In this document: piece after piece, positions 7,598 to 16,764 of the stretch
How positions within the stretch are numbered: position 1 is the stretch's first letter
Layout of the letters: each line of letters opens with the position of its first letter
Assembly (NCBI GenBank): GCA_009692265.1
Contig: SHZM01000040.1
Span: 1-32,459 of the forward strand
Length of the DNA stretch: 32,459 bases
Direction of reading: 5' to 3'
DNA from: Gammaproteobacteria bacterium
GTDB taxonomy: Bacteria > Pseudomonadota > Gammaproteobacteria > Ga0077536
Notes under the pieces: generated by a model
The model's input: only the letters and a program-made list of their open reading frames with translations
The model's database searches: none
Told to the model about the DNA's origin: nothing
Translations under genes and position numbers: made by a program

Positions 7598-8884
7598 ATG
7601 ACGGAGACCTCGACCACCCTGACGCTGTCAACTTACGGTTGGCCGGCGCGCTACAAACTGGTGGCGCTGTGTATCGTCGCAATCTTCATCTGCTATATCG
7701 ATCGCGTCAATATCTCGGTCGCCGTGCTTTCAATGCAGGAGCAGTATGGGTGGTCGGAGACGACCAAGGGCTTTGTGCTCTCCTCGTTCTTCATCGGCTA
7801 CATGCTCTTTATGCCGACCAGTGGGTGGCTCGCGAATCGACTTGGCGGCAAGCGCGTACTTGGGATTGCCGTACTGTGGTGGTCCTTGTGGACCGTGCTT
7901 ACACCACCCGCCGCTGCGATGTCGCTGACTGCACTGATTGTTGCGCGAATTGCGATGGGGCTCGGGGAGGCCGCCACGTTTCCGGCGATTTATAACCTCT
8001 ATGGTCGTTGGGTACCGACCGTAGAACGTTCACGCGCGGTGTCGTTCTTAGTCGCCGGGATCCCGATCGGCACCTTATTCGCATTAACGACAACAGGCTG
8101 GATCATCCGCGACTATGGCTGGCCCATGGTGTTCTATGGCTTCGGTGCGGTGGGCTTTCTATGGTGTCTGGTGTGGTTTCCGTATTCCTATGACCGACCG
8201 AGCGATCATCCCCGTCTGGCACCCGAGGAGCGTGCGCTCCTCGACGAATTAGCGCCGCCGCAAGTCGCACCGCCCGTGCCCTGGAAACGCCTTCTCTCTT
8301 CAAGCGCGGTGTGGGCGTTAATCATTAATCATCTGTGCACCAACTGGGTGTTCTATATGTTGCTCGCATGGTTGCCGAGCTATTTCCGCTCGCACCTCGG
8401 CTTGAGCATCGCGAAATCCGGTTTCTACGCAGCCGGCCCCTGGCTGACGATGTTCGCAGTTGGCGTGACCACTGGTTGGATCGCTGATCGAATGGTTAAA
8501 GCCGGCCTGGACTTAACGACCGTGCGAAAAATCATGCAGGTCACCGGTTTAGTCGGTGCCGCGGTGTGCATGCTCGCCGCGCGCGATGTGACTTCGGTGA
8601 ACACGGCCTTCGGACTGATGTGCGGCGCACTGGGGCTCCTCGCGCTCACCTGGTCTGGATTCTTACCCAATCACCTCGAGATCGCCCCGCGGTATGCGGA
8701 TGTCCTCATGGGACTCACCAACACCGCTGGCACCATTCCAGGCGTATTGGGCGTCGCACTTACAGGGTGGTTGGTCGATACCACGGGCACGTACACTTCG
8801 GCCTTCGCCCTCGCCGCTGGCATCAACATTTTTGGCGCGGTGGTATGGCTGATCTTTGGGACAGCGAAGAAGGTGATCGATTAG
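7598..8884 (+). CDS. MFS transporter, anion:cation symporter (ACS)-like family
   Basis: This is a 428-residue major facilitator carrier with about 12 membrane segments. The start YKLVALCIVAIFICYIDRVN is the hallmark of ACS-type organic-anion symporters (YIDRVNIS in helix 1). The loop 2-3 motif GWLANRLGGKRVLG and the helix 4 block ARIAMGLGEAATFPA are also typical. A central charged loop (SYDRPSDHPRLAPEERALLDEL) separates the two halves. Such carriers take up carboxylates such as glucarate, tartrate, phthalate or sialic acid with protons; the substrate here is unknown. AGGGAG at 7585-7590 is a good ribosome-binding site. The stop overlaps the stop of the convergent AMP-ligase gene by a few bases. 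Confidence 0.88.
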   Translation: MTETSTTLTLSTYGWPARYKLVALCIVAIFICYIDRVNISVAVLSMQEQYGWSETTKGFVLSSFFIGYMLFMPTSGWLANRLGGKRVLGIAVLWWSLWTVLTPPAAAMSLTALIVARIAMGLGEAATFPAIYNLYGRWVPTVERSRAVSFLVAGIPIGTLFALTTTGWIIRDYGWPMVFYGFGAVGFLWCLVWFPYSYDRPSDHPRLAPEERALLDELAPPQVAPPVPWKRLLSSSAVWALIINHLCTNWVFYMLLAWLPSYFRSHLGLSIAKSGFYAAGPWLTMFAVGVTTGWIADRMVKAGLDLTTVRKIMQVTGLVGAAVCMLAARDVTSVNTAFGLMCGALGLLALTWSGFLPNHLEIAPRYADVLMGLTNTAGTIPGVLGVALTGWLVDTTGTYTSAFALAAGINIFGAVVWLIFGTAKKVID

Positions 8885-10432
8885 CGCGGTTCACCGGTGA
8901 GGCGCGAAGTAATTTCCAGCCGCAGCAGCGCCTTCAATATCTTGTTCGTGCCCGATAACGGCAATGGCGTCGCTCGAATCTCAACACTGCGAGGACATTT
9001 GTAGCCCGCGATCAAGGTTCGACAATGCGCGATCACTTCTGCTTCAGTCAAGGTCATGCCGGCGTGTGGAACGACGATCGCATGCACCGTTTCAACCAAG
9101 TCGGGATGCGGTAGACCAATCACCGCGCACTCCCCTACCGCGGGGAGTTCATGAATAGCATTCTCCACTTCCCCGGTGTAGACGTTCTCACCCCCGGTGA
9201 TCACCATGTCCTTTATGCGGTCAACTAGAAAAATAAATCCTTCGTCATCCATGTAGCCCGCGTCGCCGGTATGCATCCAGCCGCCCCGTAATGTGGCGGC
9301 CGTGATCTCGGGCTGCTGCCAGTAGCCGTGCATCACCATCGGGCCGCGGACCTGGATCTCGCCCATCGAGCCTCTTGCGAGTTCCTGATCATGCTCGTCC
9401 GCAATCCGAATTTCGGCGGTCGGAATCGCCTGCCCGATCGATTTTATTTTACCGGCAAGGGGGCCGGACAAAACATGATATTTCGGCGCCAGCACGGTCG
9501 CGGCCGGTGACAATTCAGTCATGCCATACGACTGCGCAAAGCGCACCCCGAGCAACACATCGAGCGCCCGCCGTAGTAACGCCTCGGGCATGATCGAGGC
9601 CCCGTAGACACAGTTCGTAAGGCTGCTGAGATCGGTGGTCCCGAACTCGGGACAATTCAGCAGCCGATTCAGCATGGTCGGCACCAGGATGATATGGCTG
9701 ACCCGATGCTCGGCGATCGCGCCTAGCACGGCCACTGGTTCGAAGCGCGGCAAAATAATGTTGGTCGCCAGCACGGTGACGGCTGCGAGAAGCCGCGCGC
9801 TGCCGGAAGTATGAAACAGCGGGGAGTTATGCAAGTACACCATGTCTTCGCTGAACTCGCTGATCGGAATTACTGCCAAGGTGTTCGCCACGAGGTTTGC
9901 GTGACTCAAGGCCACGCCTTTCGGCCGGCCGGTGGTCCCGCCAGTGTAGATAATCGCAAAAAGATCATCGCCACCGCGCCGTGCATCGATTACCGGTTGA
10001 TGTTGCGAGATCAAGGTCTCGTAATCGAGTTCATGCGGCCCGGGTACCGATCGTAATCACTGTGTTGAGCGCAGGGACCCCGCTCCGCAACGCCCCCTGC
10101 CGCGCGGCGTATTCGTTGCCTAGAAGCAGCATCCGCGCGCCGCTGTCGTTGAGAATGTTGGCAAGTTCCTGATCAGAAAGCCGCGTATTGAGCGGCACTA
10201 TTACTCCGCCCGCCCACGCCACCCCGTAGTGATACTCAAAATAAGGGGACCCATTGTCGGCGAGGATCGCGACGCGCTCGTTTGGCTTCAAGCCCAGCGC
10301 GACTAAGCTACTCGCGAAGCGTGCGACTCGCTCACGAAATTCACGCCAGGTCCGACGTTCGCCTGCACAAATTAACGCGGTGCGATCGGCTTTCAGTTGA
10401 ACGCCACGATTCAGAGCTTGAGTAAGGTGCAT
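8881..10432 (-). pseudogene. ATP-dependent acyl-CoA synthetase (AMP-ligase), frameshifted
   Basis: This is an adenylate-forming ligase in two frames. The N-terminal part starts at MHLTQALNRGVQLKADRTALI (10432), the usual start of this family, and breaks off after NTVITIGTRAA at a TGA near 10031. The C-terminal part continues in the next frame (GPHELDYETLISQHQPVID, then YTGGTTGRPKGVALSH, the ATP P-loop). It keeps YGMTE, the GWMHTGDAGYMDDEGFIFL motif and the C-terminal lysine block PLSGTNKILKALLR. Dropping one base within GGTACCCGGGCC (about 10041-10052) restores one continuous protein of about 517 residues, so a single-base insertion explains the break. All catalytic motifs are otherwise intact, which points to a recent mutation or a sequencing error. 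The open frame also extends upstream to 10555, overlapping the divergent permease. The substrate is likely a medium or long carboxylic acid. Confidence 0.85.
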
Positions 10433-10554
10433 CGGCCTTGTGGTCTGCTTAATTCGGGGGTGGGATTGTGCCATGCTCCTAACGTCTCCGGCATCCTCCA
10501 GCAGCGCGGTTTGATTCCGTATACTGTCTCCCAGGAATTCACGAGGTCTCACCA

Positions 10555-11964
10555 ATGCAGCAGCTGTTTCGCACCCGCACTCATGGCCACGACGACTATC
10601 GTGATAGTGGGCTTAAGCGCTGCCTATCGGCCTTCGACCTCACCTTAATGGGCATCGGCGCGATTATCGGCACCGGCATTTTTGTGCTGACCGGGATCGC
10701 GGCGGCGACCCAATCTGGCCCCGCGGTGGTCCTGTCGTTTGTCATCGCCGGCTTTGCCTGCGCGTTCGCGGCGCTCTCCTACGCCGAGTTGGCGGGGAGC
10801 CTCGGCGGCTGCGGCAGCGCCTACGGCTATAGCTACGCGGCCTTCGGCGAACTCATCGCCTGGTTAATCGGTTGGAATCTGTTGCTTGAATATGGAATGG
10901 CAGTGGCGGCCGTCGCCAACGGCTGGTCGGGCTATTTTCTCAACGGCCTAAGCTCAATCGGGGTCGAATTACCAGCCGCACTCATCGCGGCACCTTCCAA
11001 GGGCGGCTTGGTAAATCTCCCTGCGTTGCTCGTTATTCTCGCGTTGATGGGGATGCTGATCGTGGGGGTCAAGGAGAGCGCGCGTTTGAATGCGCTCATG
11101 GTTGGAATAAAGCTCACGGTTATCGCCATCTTTCTATTCGCCGCGATTGGCAATGTGAATCTCGCGAACTGGTCGCCGTTCATGCCCTTCGGCTGGTTCA
11201 CGCGCGGGGCGGATGGTCACACGGTCGGCGTGCTTGCCGGTGCCGCACTCGTGTTCTTCGCCTTCATTGGCTTTGATGCCGTGACTACCGCGGCTGAAGA
11301 AGCGAAGGATCCGCAGCGCGATCTGCCGATCGGGATTTTAAGTTCACTCGCGATATGCACCGTCGTTTATATCGTGGTCGCTGGGGTGCTAACCGGAGTC
11401 GTGTCCTACACCGAACTCAACGTGCCGTCGCCGGTCGCGCATGCCTTGCAACTACTGGGCCATCGCTGGGCCTCGGGAGCCGTCGCGGTCGGCGTCATTG
11501 CCGGGTTGCTCACGGTGATGCTCGTACTCTACTACGGGCTCACCCGGATTCTGTTGGCGATGGCGCGCGACGGCTTGCTGCCAGCATTCTTCACCATCAT
11601 TCATCCGACCACCCAGACTCCGGTGCCAACCATCGTATTCGTCGGTGTGGTGTGTGCTCTTTTCGCGGGTTTCGTGCCGTTGGGGGAACTCGCCGAGCTC
11701 GTCAACATCGGCACCCTCTTCGCATTTGTGATGGTGTGCATCGGCGTTATCGTGTTACGCGTAAACCAGCCGAACCTCCCTCGCCCCTTTCGCACGCCGT
11801 GGCATCCGGTCATTCCGATTCTCGGCGCGGCGTCCTGCGCCGCGTTGATGGGCTTTCTTCCCGCCATTACCTGGTGGCGATTTTCAATTTGGCTAGGAAT
11901 CGGAGTCGTGTATTATTTCGCGTATTCCTACCACCACAGCAAGCTCGCTGCTGATTTTCGGTAA
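10555..11964 (+). CDS. APC-family amino acid permease (cationic amino acid transporter-like)
   Basis: This is a 469-residue inner-membrane permease of the amino acid-polyamine-organocation superfamily with about 12 helices. The first helix carries LMGIGAIIGTGIFVLTGIAA, the unwound GxG substrate-binding segment. The next conserved block is FACAFAALSYAELAGSLGGCGSAYGYSYAAFGE. In helix 6, ALVFFAFIGFDAVTTAAEEAKDPQRDLPIGI is the signature of CAT/YhdG-type carriers, and MARDGLLPAFF follows helix 8. Substrate specificity cannot be set beyond amino acids. The protein starts at ATG 10555, with GAGG (10546-10549 region) a few bases before. The promoter region is shared with the divergent AMP-ligase. Confidence 0.9.
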   Translation: MQQLFRTRTHGHDDYRDSGLKRCLSAFDLTLMGIGAIIGTGIFVLTGIAAATQSGPAVVLSFVIAGFACAFAALSYAELAGSLGGCGSAYGYSYAAFGELIAWLIGWNLLLEYGMAVAAVANGWSGYFLNGLSSIGVELPAALIAAPSKGGLVNLPALLVILALMGMLIVGVKESARLNALMVGIKLTVIAIFLFAAIGNVNLANWSPFMPFGWFTRGADGHTVGVLAGAALVFFAFIGFDAVTTAAEEAKDPQRDLPIGILSSLAICTVVYIVVAGVLTGVVSYTELNVPSPVAHALQLLGHRWASGAVAVGVIAGLLTVMLVLYYGLTRILLAMARDGLLPAFFTIIHPTTQTPVPTIVFVGVVCALFAGFVPLGELAELVNIGTLFAFVMVCIGVIVLRVNQPNLPRPFRTPWHPVIPILGAASCAALMGFLPAITWWRFSIWLGIGVVYYFAYSYHHSKLAADFR

Positions 11965-12042
11965 ACGAATTATCCTCGATAATATGGCGACAATCGCGCG
12001 ACCTGGCGCGAGGGTCAAACTTAAGAATTGCAAGGAGGACAC

Positions 12043-13059
12043 ATGTCACTACCCGTCGGTTATTTCCCCTGTACCCAAGATCCACCCAAGGGCGAACATG
12101 TTGCCCGCATGATCGATGAAGTCATCGAGCAATCCGAGCTGTGTGAAGAGGTCGGCTTCGATGGTTTCTTCTTCACCGAACATCATCAACAAGAAGACGG
12201 ATACCTCCCCTCCCCGGTCTTGATGGCAGGCTTGGTTGGGATGCGTACGAAGCGCATCAAGGTAGGTACCTGTGTGTTGCTCGCGCCGTTGTACCACCCG
12301 ATCCGCCTCGCCGAAGACATCGCCGTGATTGATCAGGCGACCAAGGGCCGTTTCATCACAGCAGCGGGGATCGCGTACCAACCGACCGATTTCGCCGCGT
12401 TTGGTGTTAACAGTAAGCAACGGGTCGGGCGCACCGAAGAAGTCGTCGAAGTGTTACGCAAAGCCTGGACGGGCAAACCGTTCTCCCACCCAAGCAAGTA
12501 TCACAAGATTGAAAACGTCCGCGTCACGCCGACCCCGTATCAAGCTGGAGGCCCGCCGATTTGGCTTGCCGGTTGGGTGCCCGAAGGGATCGCACGTGCT
12601 GGGCGCTTGGCGGATGGATGGATCGCCGATCCAATTCAATCCCTACCGGTTATCAAAGATTATGCGACCCAATACCGTGCAGCGGCGAAGCAGCACGGCC
12701 GCAAGCCCTTTGTCTGCCTGATGCGCGATTGCGTGATCGGCGATTCGTGGCAGGAATGCGTGGATAAAAGTGGGATGACGATGATGACTCATCGTTGGTA
12801 CTACGGCTTTGGTGCCTACGCGCCGGATAAGTACCTGCAGGATATTAAACGCGCCGAAGACCTGACCTTCGACAAGGTCGCCAAGGATCGCCTGATTGCA
12901 GGCTCGCCGAGCGAATGCCTGGAACAGCTGAAAATGTGGCAGGAAGAAATCCAACCGGATTATTTAATGGTCCGCATGCGCCAATTAGGCGAACCGCCCC
13001 AGGCCGAGGCGCTGCGGGATATTCGGTTGTTTGGTGAGAAGGTGATCCCGAGGCTTTGA
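12043..13059 (+). CDS. LLM-class flavin-dependent monooxygenase
   Basis: This is a 338-residue bacterial luciferase-like protein. Visible blocks are EEVGFDGFFFTEHHQQEDGY, RIKVGTCVLLAPLYHPIRLAEDIAVIDQATKGRF (family active-site and phosphate-binding region), PPIWLAGWVPEGIARAGRLADGWI and the C-terminal VRMRQLGEPPQAEALRDIRLFGEKVIP. These match alkanal/alkane monooxygenase-like and other flavin-dependent oxidoreductases of the superfamily. A strong ribosome-binding site, AAGGAGG (12032-12038), fixes ATG 12043; the upstream in-frame TTG at 12028 would start inside it and is rejected. It is followed 13 bases later by a truncated haemoglobin on the same strand, an arrangement that suggests joint expression. 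Similarity to the first luciferase-like gene is only at the superfamily level. Confidence 0.88.
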   Translation: MSLPVGYFPCTQDPPKGEHVARMIDEVIEQSELCEEVGFDGFFFTEHHQQEDGYLPSPVLMAGLVGMRTKRIKVGTCVLLAPLYHPIRLAEDIAVIDQATKGRFITAAGIAYQPTDFAAFGVNSKQRVGRTEEVVEVLRKAWTGKPFSHPSKYHKIENVRVTPTPYQAGGPPIWLAGWVPEGIARAGRLADGWIADPIQSLPVIKDYATQYRAAAKQHGRKPFVCLMRDCVIGDSWQECVDKSGMTMMTHRWYYGFGAYAPDKYLQDIKRAEDLTFDKVAKDRLIAGSPSECLEQLKMWQEEIQPDYLMVRMRQLGEPPQAEALRDIRLFGEKVIPRL

Positions 13060-13072
13060 GCAGGCCGAGCGC

Positions 13073-13477
13073 GTGACGACGACACGTGTTTACGGCATCG
13101 GCGATGCCTCATTTCAGGCGGTAGGCGGCGAGGATGGTTTGCACCAGCTCGTCGACGATTTCTACACTTTGATGGACACGCTGCCCGAAGCCGCGGAGAT
13201 CCGTCGGTTACACCCGGCGGATCTCACGCTTTCGCGCGATAAATTGTGGCGCTTCCTGTGTGGCTGGCTCAATGGACCGAAGCTGTATCAGGAGAAATAC
13301 GGCCAGAATTCGATTCCTCGCATGCACCAGCATCTCGCGATCGGTAGCGCCGAACGTGATGCGTGGCTGTTATGCATGCAACGCGCGTTGGCGCAGCAGC
13401 CCTTTGCTCAAGGCTTTAAAGAGTACCTTCTATTCGAACTTTCGAAACCCGCTGAACGCGTGCGCAATCGCGATTAG
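13073..13477 (+). CDS. Group II truncated haemoglobin
   Basis: This is a 134-residue 2-over-2 globin. The N-terminal helix holds the F30-Y31 pair (B9-B10) that lines the haem pocket in VDDFYTLMDTLPEA. The block LHPADLTLSRDKLWRFLCGWLNGPKLYQEKYG is the group II E-to-F segment. The proximal histidine is most likely H85 in RMHQHLAIG, by alignment with the RHMHLAIG form. AERDAWLLCMQRAL supplies the group II tryptophan on helix G. Members bind O2 or NO and serve in detoxification or oxygen delivery. The start is GTG at 13073, 13 bases after the monooxygenase stop, so the two genes look co-transcribed. Confidence 0.9.
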   Translation: MTTTRVYGIGDASFQAVGGEDGLHQLVDDFYTLMDTLPEAAEIRRLHPADLTLSRDKLWRFLCGWLNGPKLYQEKYGQNSIPRMHQHLAIGSAERDAWLLCMQRALAQQPFAQGFKEYLLFELSKPAERVRNRD

Positions 13478-13569
13478 GACGGTTCGCACGCGGATAACCG
13501 CAAAAACCTTTCACCATTCGATCTGGTGGCTGGAAGGACGAGCGGGCCACCCGTACGTTTTTGTAACCG

Positions 13570-16500
13570 TCAATGAAAATCCCGCGACTCGATGTCCAGT
13601 CGCCCGAGCAGCGGTGAGTGATCGACCAAGTGTTCCGCGATCACGTGTACGACCAGCCCTTCGCGCTGCACCTTGCCCACAACCCCCATCAAGCGCGCCC
13701 CCAACAGCTCGCGACGCTGCGTCTCGACGAGGCTCGACCAGACGATCACATTGATAGTCCCGGTCTCGTCTTCAAGCGTGACGAAGACGACACCGGTCGC
13801 GGTCCCCGGCCGCTGCCGCGTCACGACGAGACCGACCGCATGAACGGAGGAATCATTGCGCGCCTGCATGATCTCGAACGCCGTCACGCAACGTAGTTGA
13901 TCAAAGCGGGGACGCAGTAATGCCAGAGGGTGACGCCCGAGAGTAAGGCCACAACTCGCGTAATCGGCCACTATATCCGCGCCTTCGGTGGGCTTGCGCA
14001 ATAACGGCAGTGCTTCGTGCGGCGCGGCTTCTCGCAATAACGGTGTGGGCGCTTCGATGCCGAGTGCCGCCCACTTCGCGCGATGGCGATGACCGCTGAT
14101 CCTCGCCAACGCACCGGCCCGCGCCAAGACATTCAAAGCGCGGCGATCGAGGCTCGCACGTTGTGCGAGTTCCGCCACGGTAGTGAATCCATGCGCGCAA
14201 CGTGCCGCCTCGATCCGTTGCGCGGCCTCCACGGCGAGACCTTTTACCATGCACAAACCCAGGCGCACCTGCGCCGCCTTAGGATCCCCAGTGCTTTCCA
14301 GGCTGCATTCCCACTCACTCTTCAGCACATCCACTGATAAAACTTCGACCCCATGACGGCGCGCATCCTGGATCAACTGCGAGGGACCGTAGAAGCCCAT
14401 CGGTTGACTGTTCAAGAGCGCGCATAAAAACGCCGCCGGCTCGTGACATTTCAACCAGGCAGAGACATAGGCCAACAACGCGAAACTCGCGGCGTGCGAT
14501 TCCGGAAAGCCGTATTCACCGAAGCCCTGAATCTGATTAAAGATCCGCTCCGCGAATTCTTGCGAGTAGCCGCGCTCATGCATGCCCTGCGTGAGTTTCT
14601 GGCGAAACTCTCCCAGGCCACCGTTGCGCTTCCAAGTCGCCATCGCACGCCGCAGCTGATCCGCCTCCCCTGCGCTAAACCCGGCCGCGACCATCGCGAG
14701 TTTGATCACCTGCTCTTGGAATAACGGCACGCCCAAGGTGCGCGCCAGGACACCACGCACTGCCTCGCTCGGGTAGGTGACTTCCTCTTCGCCGTTGCGG
14801 CGGCGTAGATACGGGTGCACCATCTCGCCTTGAATCGGGCCCGGCCGAATGATCGCGACTTCGATCACCAGATCGTAGTAGCACGCCGGCTTCAACCTCG
14901 GCAGCATCACCATCTGCGCGCGCGATTCAATCTGGAAAACACCGACTGTATCGGCGCGCTGTATCATCGCGTAGGTCGCCGGATCCTCGGCCGGGATGCT
15001 GGCCATGTCGAAAGCCTGCCCGCGCGTTCGCGCCACGAGCACGCAGGCGCGTTGGATCGCGGACAGCATGCCGAGCGATAAACAATCCACTTTCAGCAAA
15101 CCCAGCGCTTCGAGATCGTCTTTATCCCACTGGATCACCGTGCGCTCCGGCATCGCGGCGTTCTCGATTGGCACCAGTTCATCCAGCGGCGCATCGGAGA
15201 TCACAAAGCCCCCGACATGCTGCGAGAGATGTCGCGGAAAGCCGATGATCTCCGCGACGAGCGCGCATAACCGCTCGATCACGGGATTCGTCGGGTCGAA
15301 ACCGGCTTCGCGCAAGCGCTCAGCGAGTTCCGTGCGGTCATCCCACCAATAGACATTCTTCGCCAGCCCCTCGACTTGCGCCCGGCTTAGCCCTAAGGCT
15401 TTGCCGACATCCCGGATCGCGCTGCGCGCTTTGTACGTGATCACGGTCGCCGCCAACGCCGCGCGTTGCCTGCCATATTTTTGATAGATGTACTGAATGA
15501 CTTCTTCGCGCCGCTCATGCTCGAAATCAACATCGATGTCCGGCGGCTCACCGCGCTCTTTCGAAATAAAACGCTCGAACAGCATTTCCATGCGCGCTGG
15601 ATCGACTTCGGTAATGCCCAGGCAATAACACACCGCCGAATTCGCGGCCGAGCCACGACCCTGACACAGAATGCCGCGACTGCGCGCAAAGCGCACGATG
15701 TCGTGGACGGTAAGAAAAAACGCTTCGTAGTTGAGCTCGGCGATTAATTTCAATTCATGTTCGATCTGAACACGTACCGGCGCGGTGATGCCTCCCGGCC
15801 AGCGGGTACGCGCACCACGCCCGGTGAGTTTGCGCAGATACGTGGTCGCGGTATCTCCTAGCGGTACGAGTTCACGCGGATAGTCGTAATGCAACTCCGC
15901 CAAACTGAAATTGCAGCGTGCCGCAATCTCGACCGACGCGGCGAGCAGGTCAGGCGGATAGATCTTGATCAACCTAGAGCATGGCCGCAGATGGCGCTCG
16001 CCGTTCGGAAACAACGCATAGCCCGCGTGTTGGACTGACGTGCCGATCCGGATCGCGGTCAGGACATCCGCGAGCGGCTTGCGCGACGGCACGTGCATAT
16101 GCACATCCCCACTCGCGACCAGCGGCAGCCCATACTGCTGACCAAGCGCGCGCAACGCCGCCACGGTCGCGCGATCGTGTCCCGAATAAAATAATTCAAC
16201 TGCGATCCAGGCACGCCCGCTGAAATGCGCAGAGATCCACGCGGCGTCGCTGGGCGAGGCGTCATCGGCGAGCCATAAGAGCAGGCCTTGTCGAACCTTC
16301 GTGACTAACGCTTCGCGGGTCAGGCGATAGGCCCCTTTCGCGCACTGGCGTCGAGCCTCACTGATGAGGCTTGATAGCTCTGCATAGGCCGCGGCCGTCG
16401 GTGCGAGCAGTACGCAGCGCAGGCCATCCATTAACGTAAATTCGCTACCCAGAATCAGCTTCAGGCCAACAGCCTTGGCCGCGACATGGGCGCGCACCGC

Positions 16501-16650
16501 CCCCGCTAGAGAGCATTCATCCGTGAGCGCAAGCGCGGCATAACCAAGAGCCGCGGCCTGCTTAACCAACTCCTCCGGATGCGCGGCCCCGCGTAGAAAC
16601 GTGAAGTTACTGAGGGCGTGCAATTCGGCATAGACAGGCGGGGCTGGCAT
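13570..16650 (-). CDS. dnaE2: Error-prone DNA polymerase DnaE2 (ImuC)
   Basis: This is a full-length, 1026-residue C-family polymerase of the DnaE2 type, used in SOS mutagenesis and translesion synthesis. The N-terminal PHP domain begins AELHALSNFTFLRGAAHPEE. The palm domain has PDIDVDF (370-376, D371 and D373) and the third aspartate D522 in LLKVDCLSLGMLSAI. QGRGSAANSAVCYCLGI and the FQEQVIKLAM block are conserved. The C-terminus has the OB-fold (VHAVGLVVTRQRPGTATG to FVTLEDETGTINVIVW) and lacks the beta-clamp tail of replicative DnaE1. I chose ATG 16650, giving MPAPPVYAELHALSNF; the frame is open 13 codons further up but that would read through the operator. No imuA or imuB lies beside it, although those usually accompany dnaE2. 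The start sits just behind a LexA-like palindrome. Confidence 0.95.
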   Translation of the reverse strand: MPAPPVYAELHALSNFTFLRGAAHPEELVKQAAALGYAALALTDECSLAGAVRAHVAAKAVGLKLILGSEFTLMDGLRCVLLAPTAAAYAELSSLISEARRQCAKGAYRLTREALVTKVRQGLLLWLADDASPSDAAWISAHFSGRAWIAVELFYSGHDRATVAALRALGQQYGLPLVASGDVHMHVPSRKPLADVLTAIRIGTSVQHAGYALFPNGERHLRPCSRLIKIYPPDLLAASVEIAARCNFSLAELHYDYPRELVPLGDTATTYLRKLTGRGARTRWPGGITAPVRVQIEHELKLIAELNYEAFFLTVHDIVRFARSRGILCQGRGSAANSAVCYCLGITEVDPARMEMLFERFISKERGEPPDIDVDFEHERREEVIQYIYQKYGRQRAALAATVITYKARSAIRDVGKALGLSRAQVEGLAKNVYWWDDRTELAERLREAGFDPTNPVIERLCALVAEIIGFPRHLSQHVGGFVISDAPLDELVPIENAAMPERTVIQWDKDDLEALGLLKVDCLSLGMLSAIQRACVLVARTRGQAFDMASIPAEDPATYAMIQRADTVGVFQIESRAQMVMLPRLKPACYYDLVIEVAIIRPGPIQGEMVHPYLRRRNGEEEVTYPSEAVRGVLARTLGVPLFQEQVIKLAMVAAGFSAGEADQLRRAMATWKRNGGLGEFRQKLTQGMHERGYSQEFAERIFNQIQGFGEYGFPESHAASFALLAYVSAWLKCHEPAAFLCALLNSQPMGFYGPSQLIQDARRHGVEVLSVDVLKSEWECSLESTGDPKAAQVRLGLCMVKGLAVEAAQRIEAARCAHGFTTVAELAQRASLDRRALNVLARAGALARISGHRHRAKWAALGIEAPTPLLREAAPHEALPLLRKPTEGADIVADYASCGLTLGRHPLALLRPRFDQLRCVTAFEIMQARNDSSVHAVGLVVTRQRPGTATGVVFVTLEDETGTINVIVWSSLVETQRRELLGARLMGVVGKVQREGLVVHVIAEHLVDHSPLLGRLDIESRDFH

Positions 16651-16657
16651 GACAATA

Positions 16658-16683
16658 GAATACTGGTTATATAACCAGTATTC
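16658..16683. promoter_or_regulatory. LexA-like SOS operator, perfect 26-bp palindrome
   Basis: Thirteen bases and their exact reverse complement meet at 16670/16671. The core 20-mer is TACTGGTTATATAACCAGTA. Against the gammaproteobacterial LexA consensus TACTGTATATATATACAGTA it matches 16 of 20 positions; the differences are at symmetric positions, with CTGG/CCAG replacing CTGT/ACAG. It ends only 7 bases before the dnaE2 start codon, so LexA binding would block both transcription and any start there. It is also about 80 bases before the divergent exported-protein gene. No clear ribosome-binding site is visible between palindrome and ATG. Confidence 0.75.
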
Positions 16684-16764
16684 TGACAAGGCCAGCTTAG
16701 AGACTCAAGCGGGACTCGCAGCGGCCGACAACCGGGTCTCGACTTGATAATAAAAGAGTTCCCG

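Noticed and set aside
10029-10050. Programmed frameshifting in the AMP-ligase
   Set aside because: There is no slippery heptamer with a downstream structure, and AMP-ligases are not known to use frameshifting.
12028-12042. Upstream TTG start for the second luciferase-like gene
   Set aside because: The TTG overlaps the AAGGAGG ribosome-binding site that clearly serves ATG 12043.
13478-13569. Possible terminator CGGG-CCA-CCCG before a T-run, between the globin and dnaE2 genes
   Set aside because: The stem is only four base pairs and the T-run is separated from it, so it is too weak to call.
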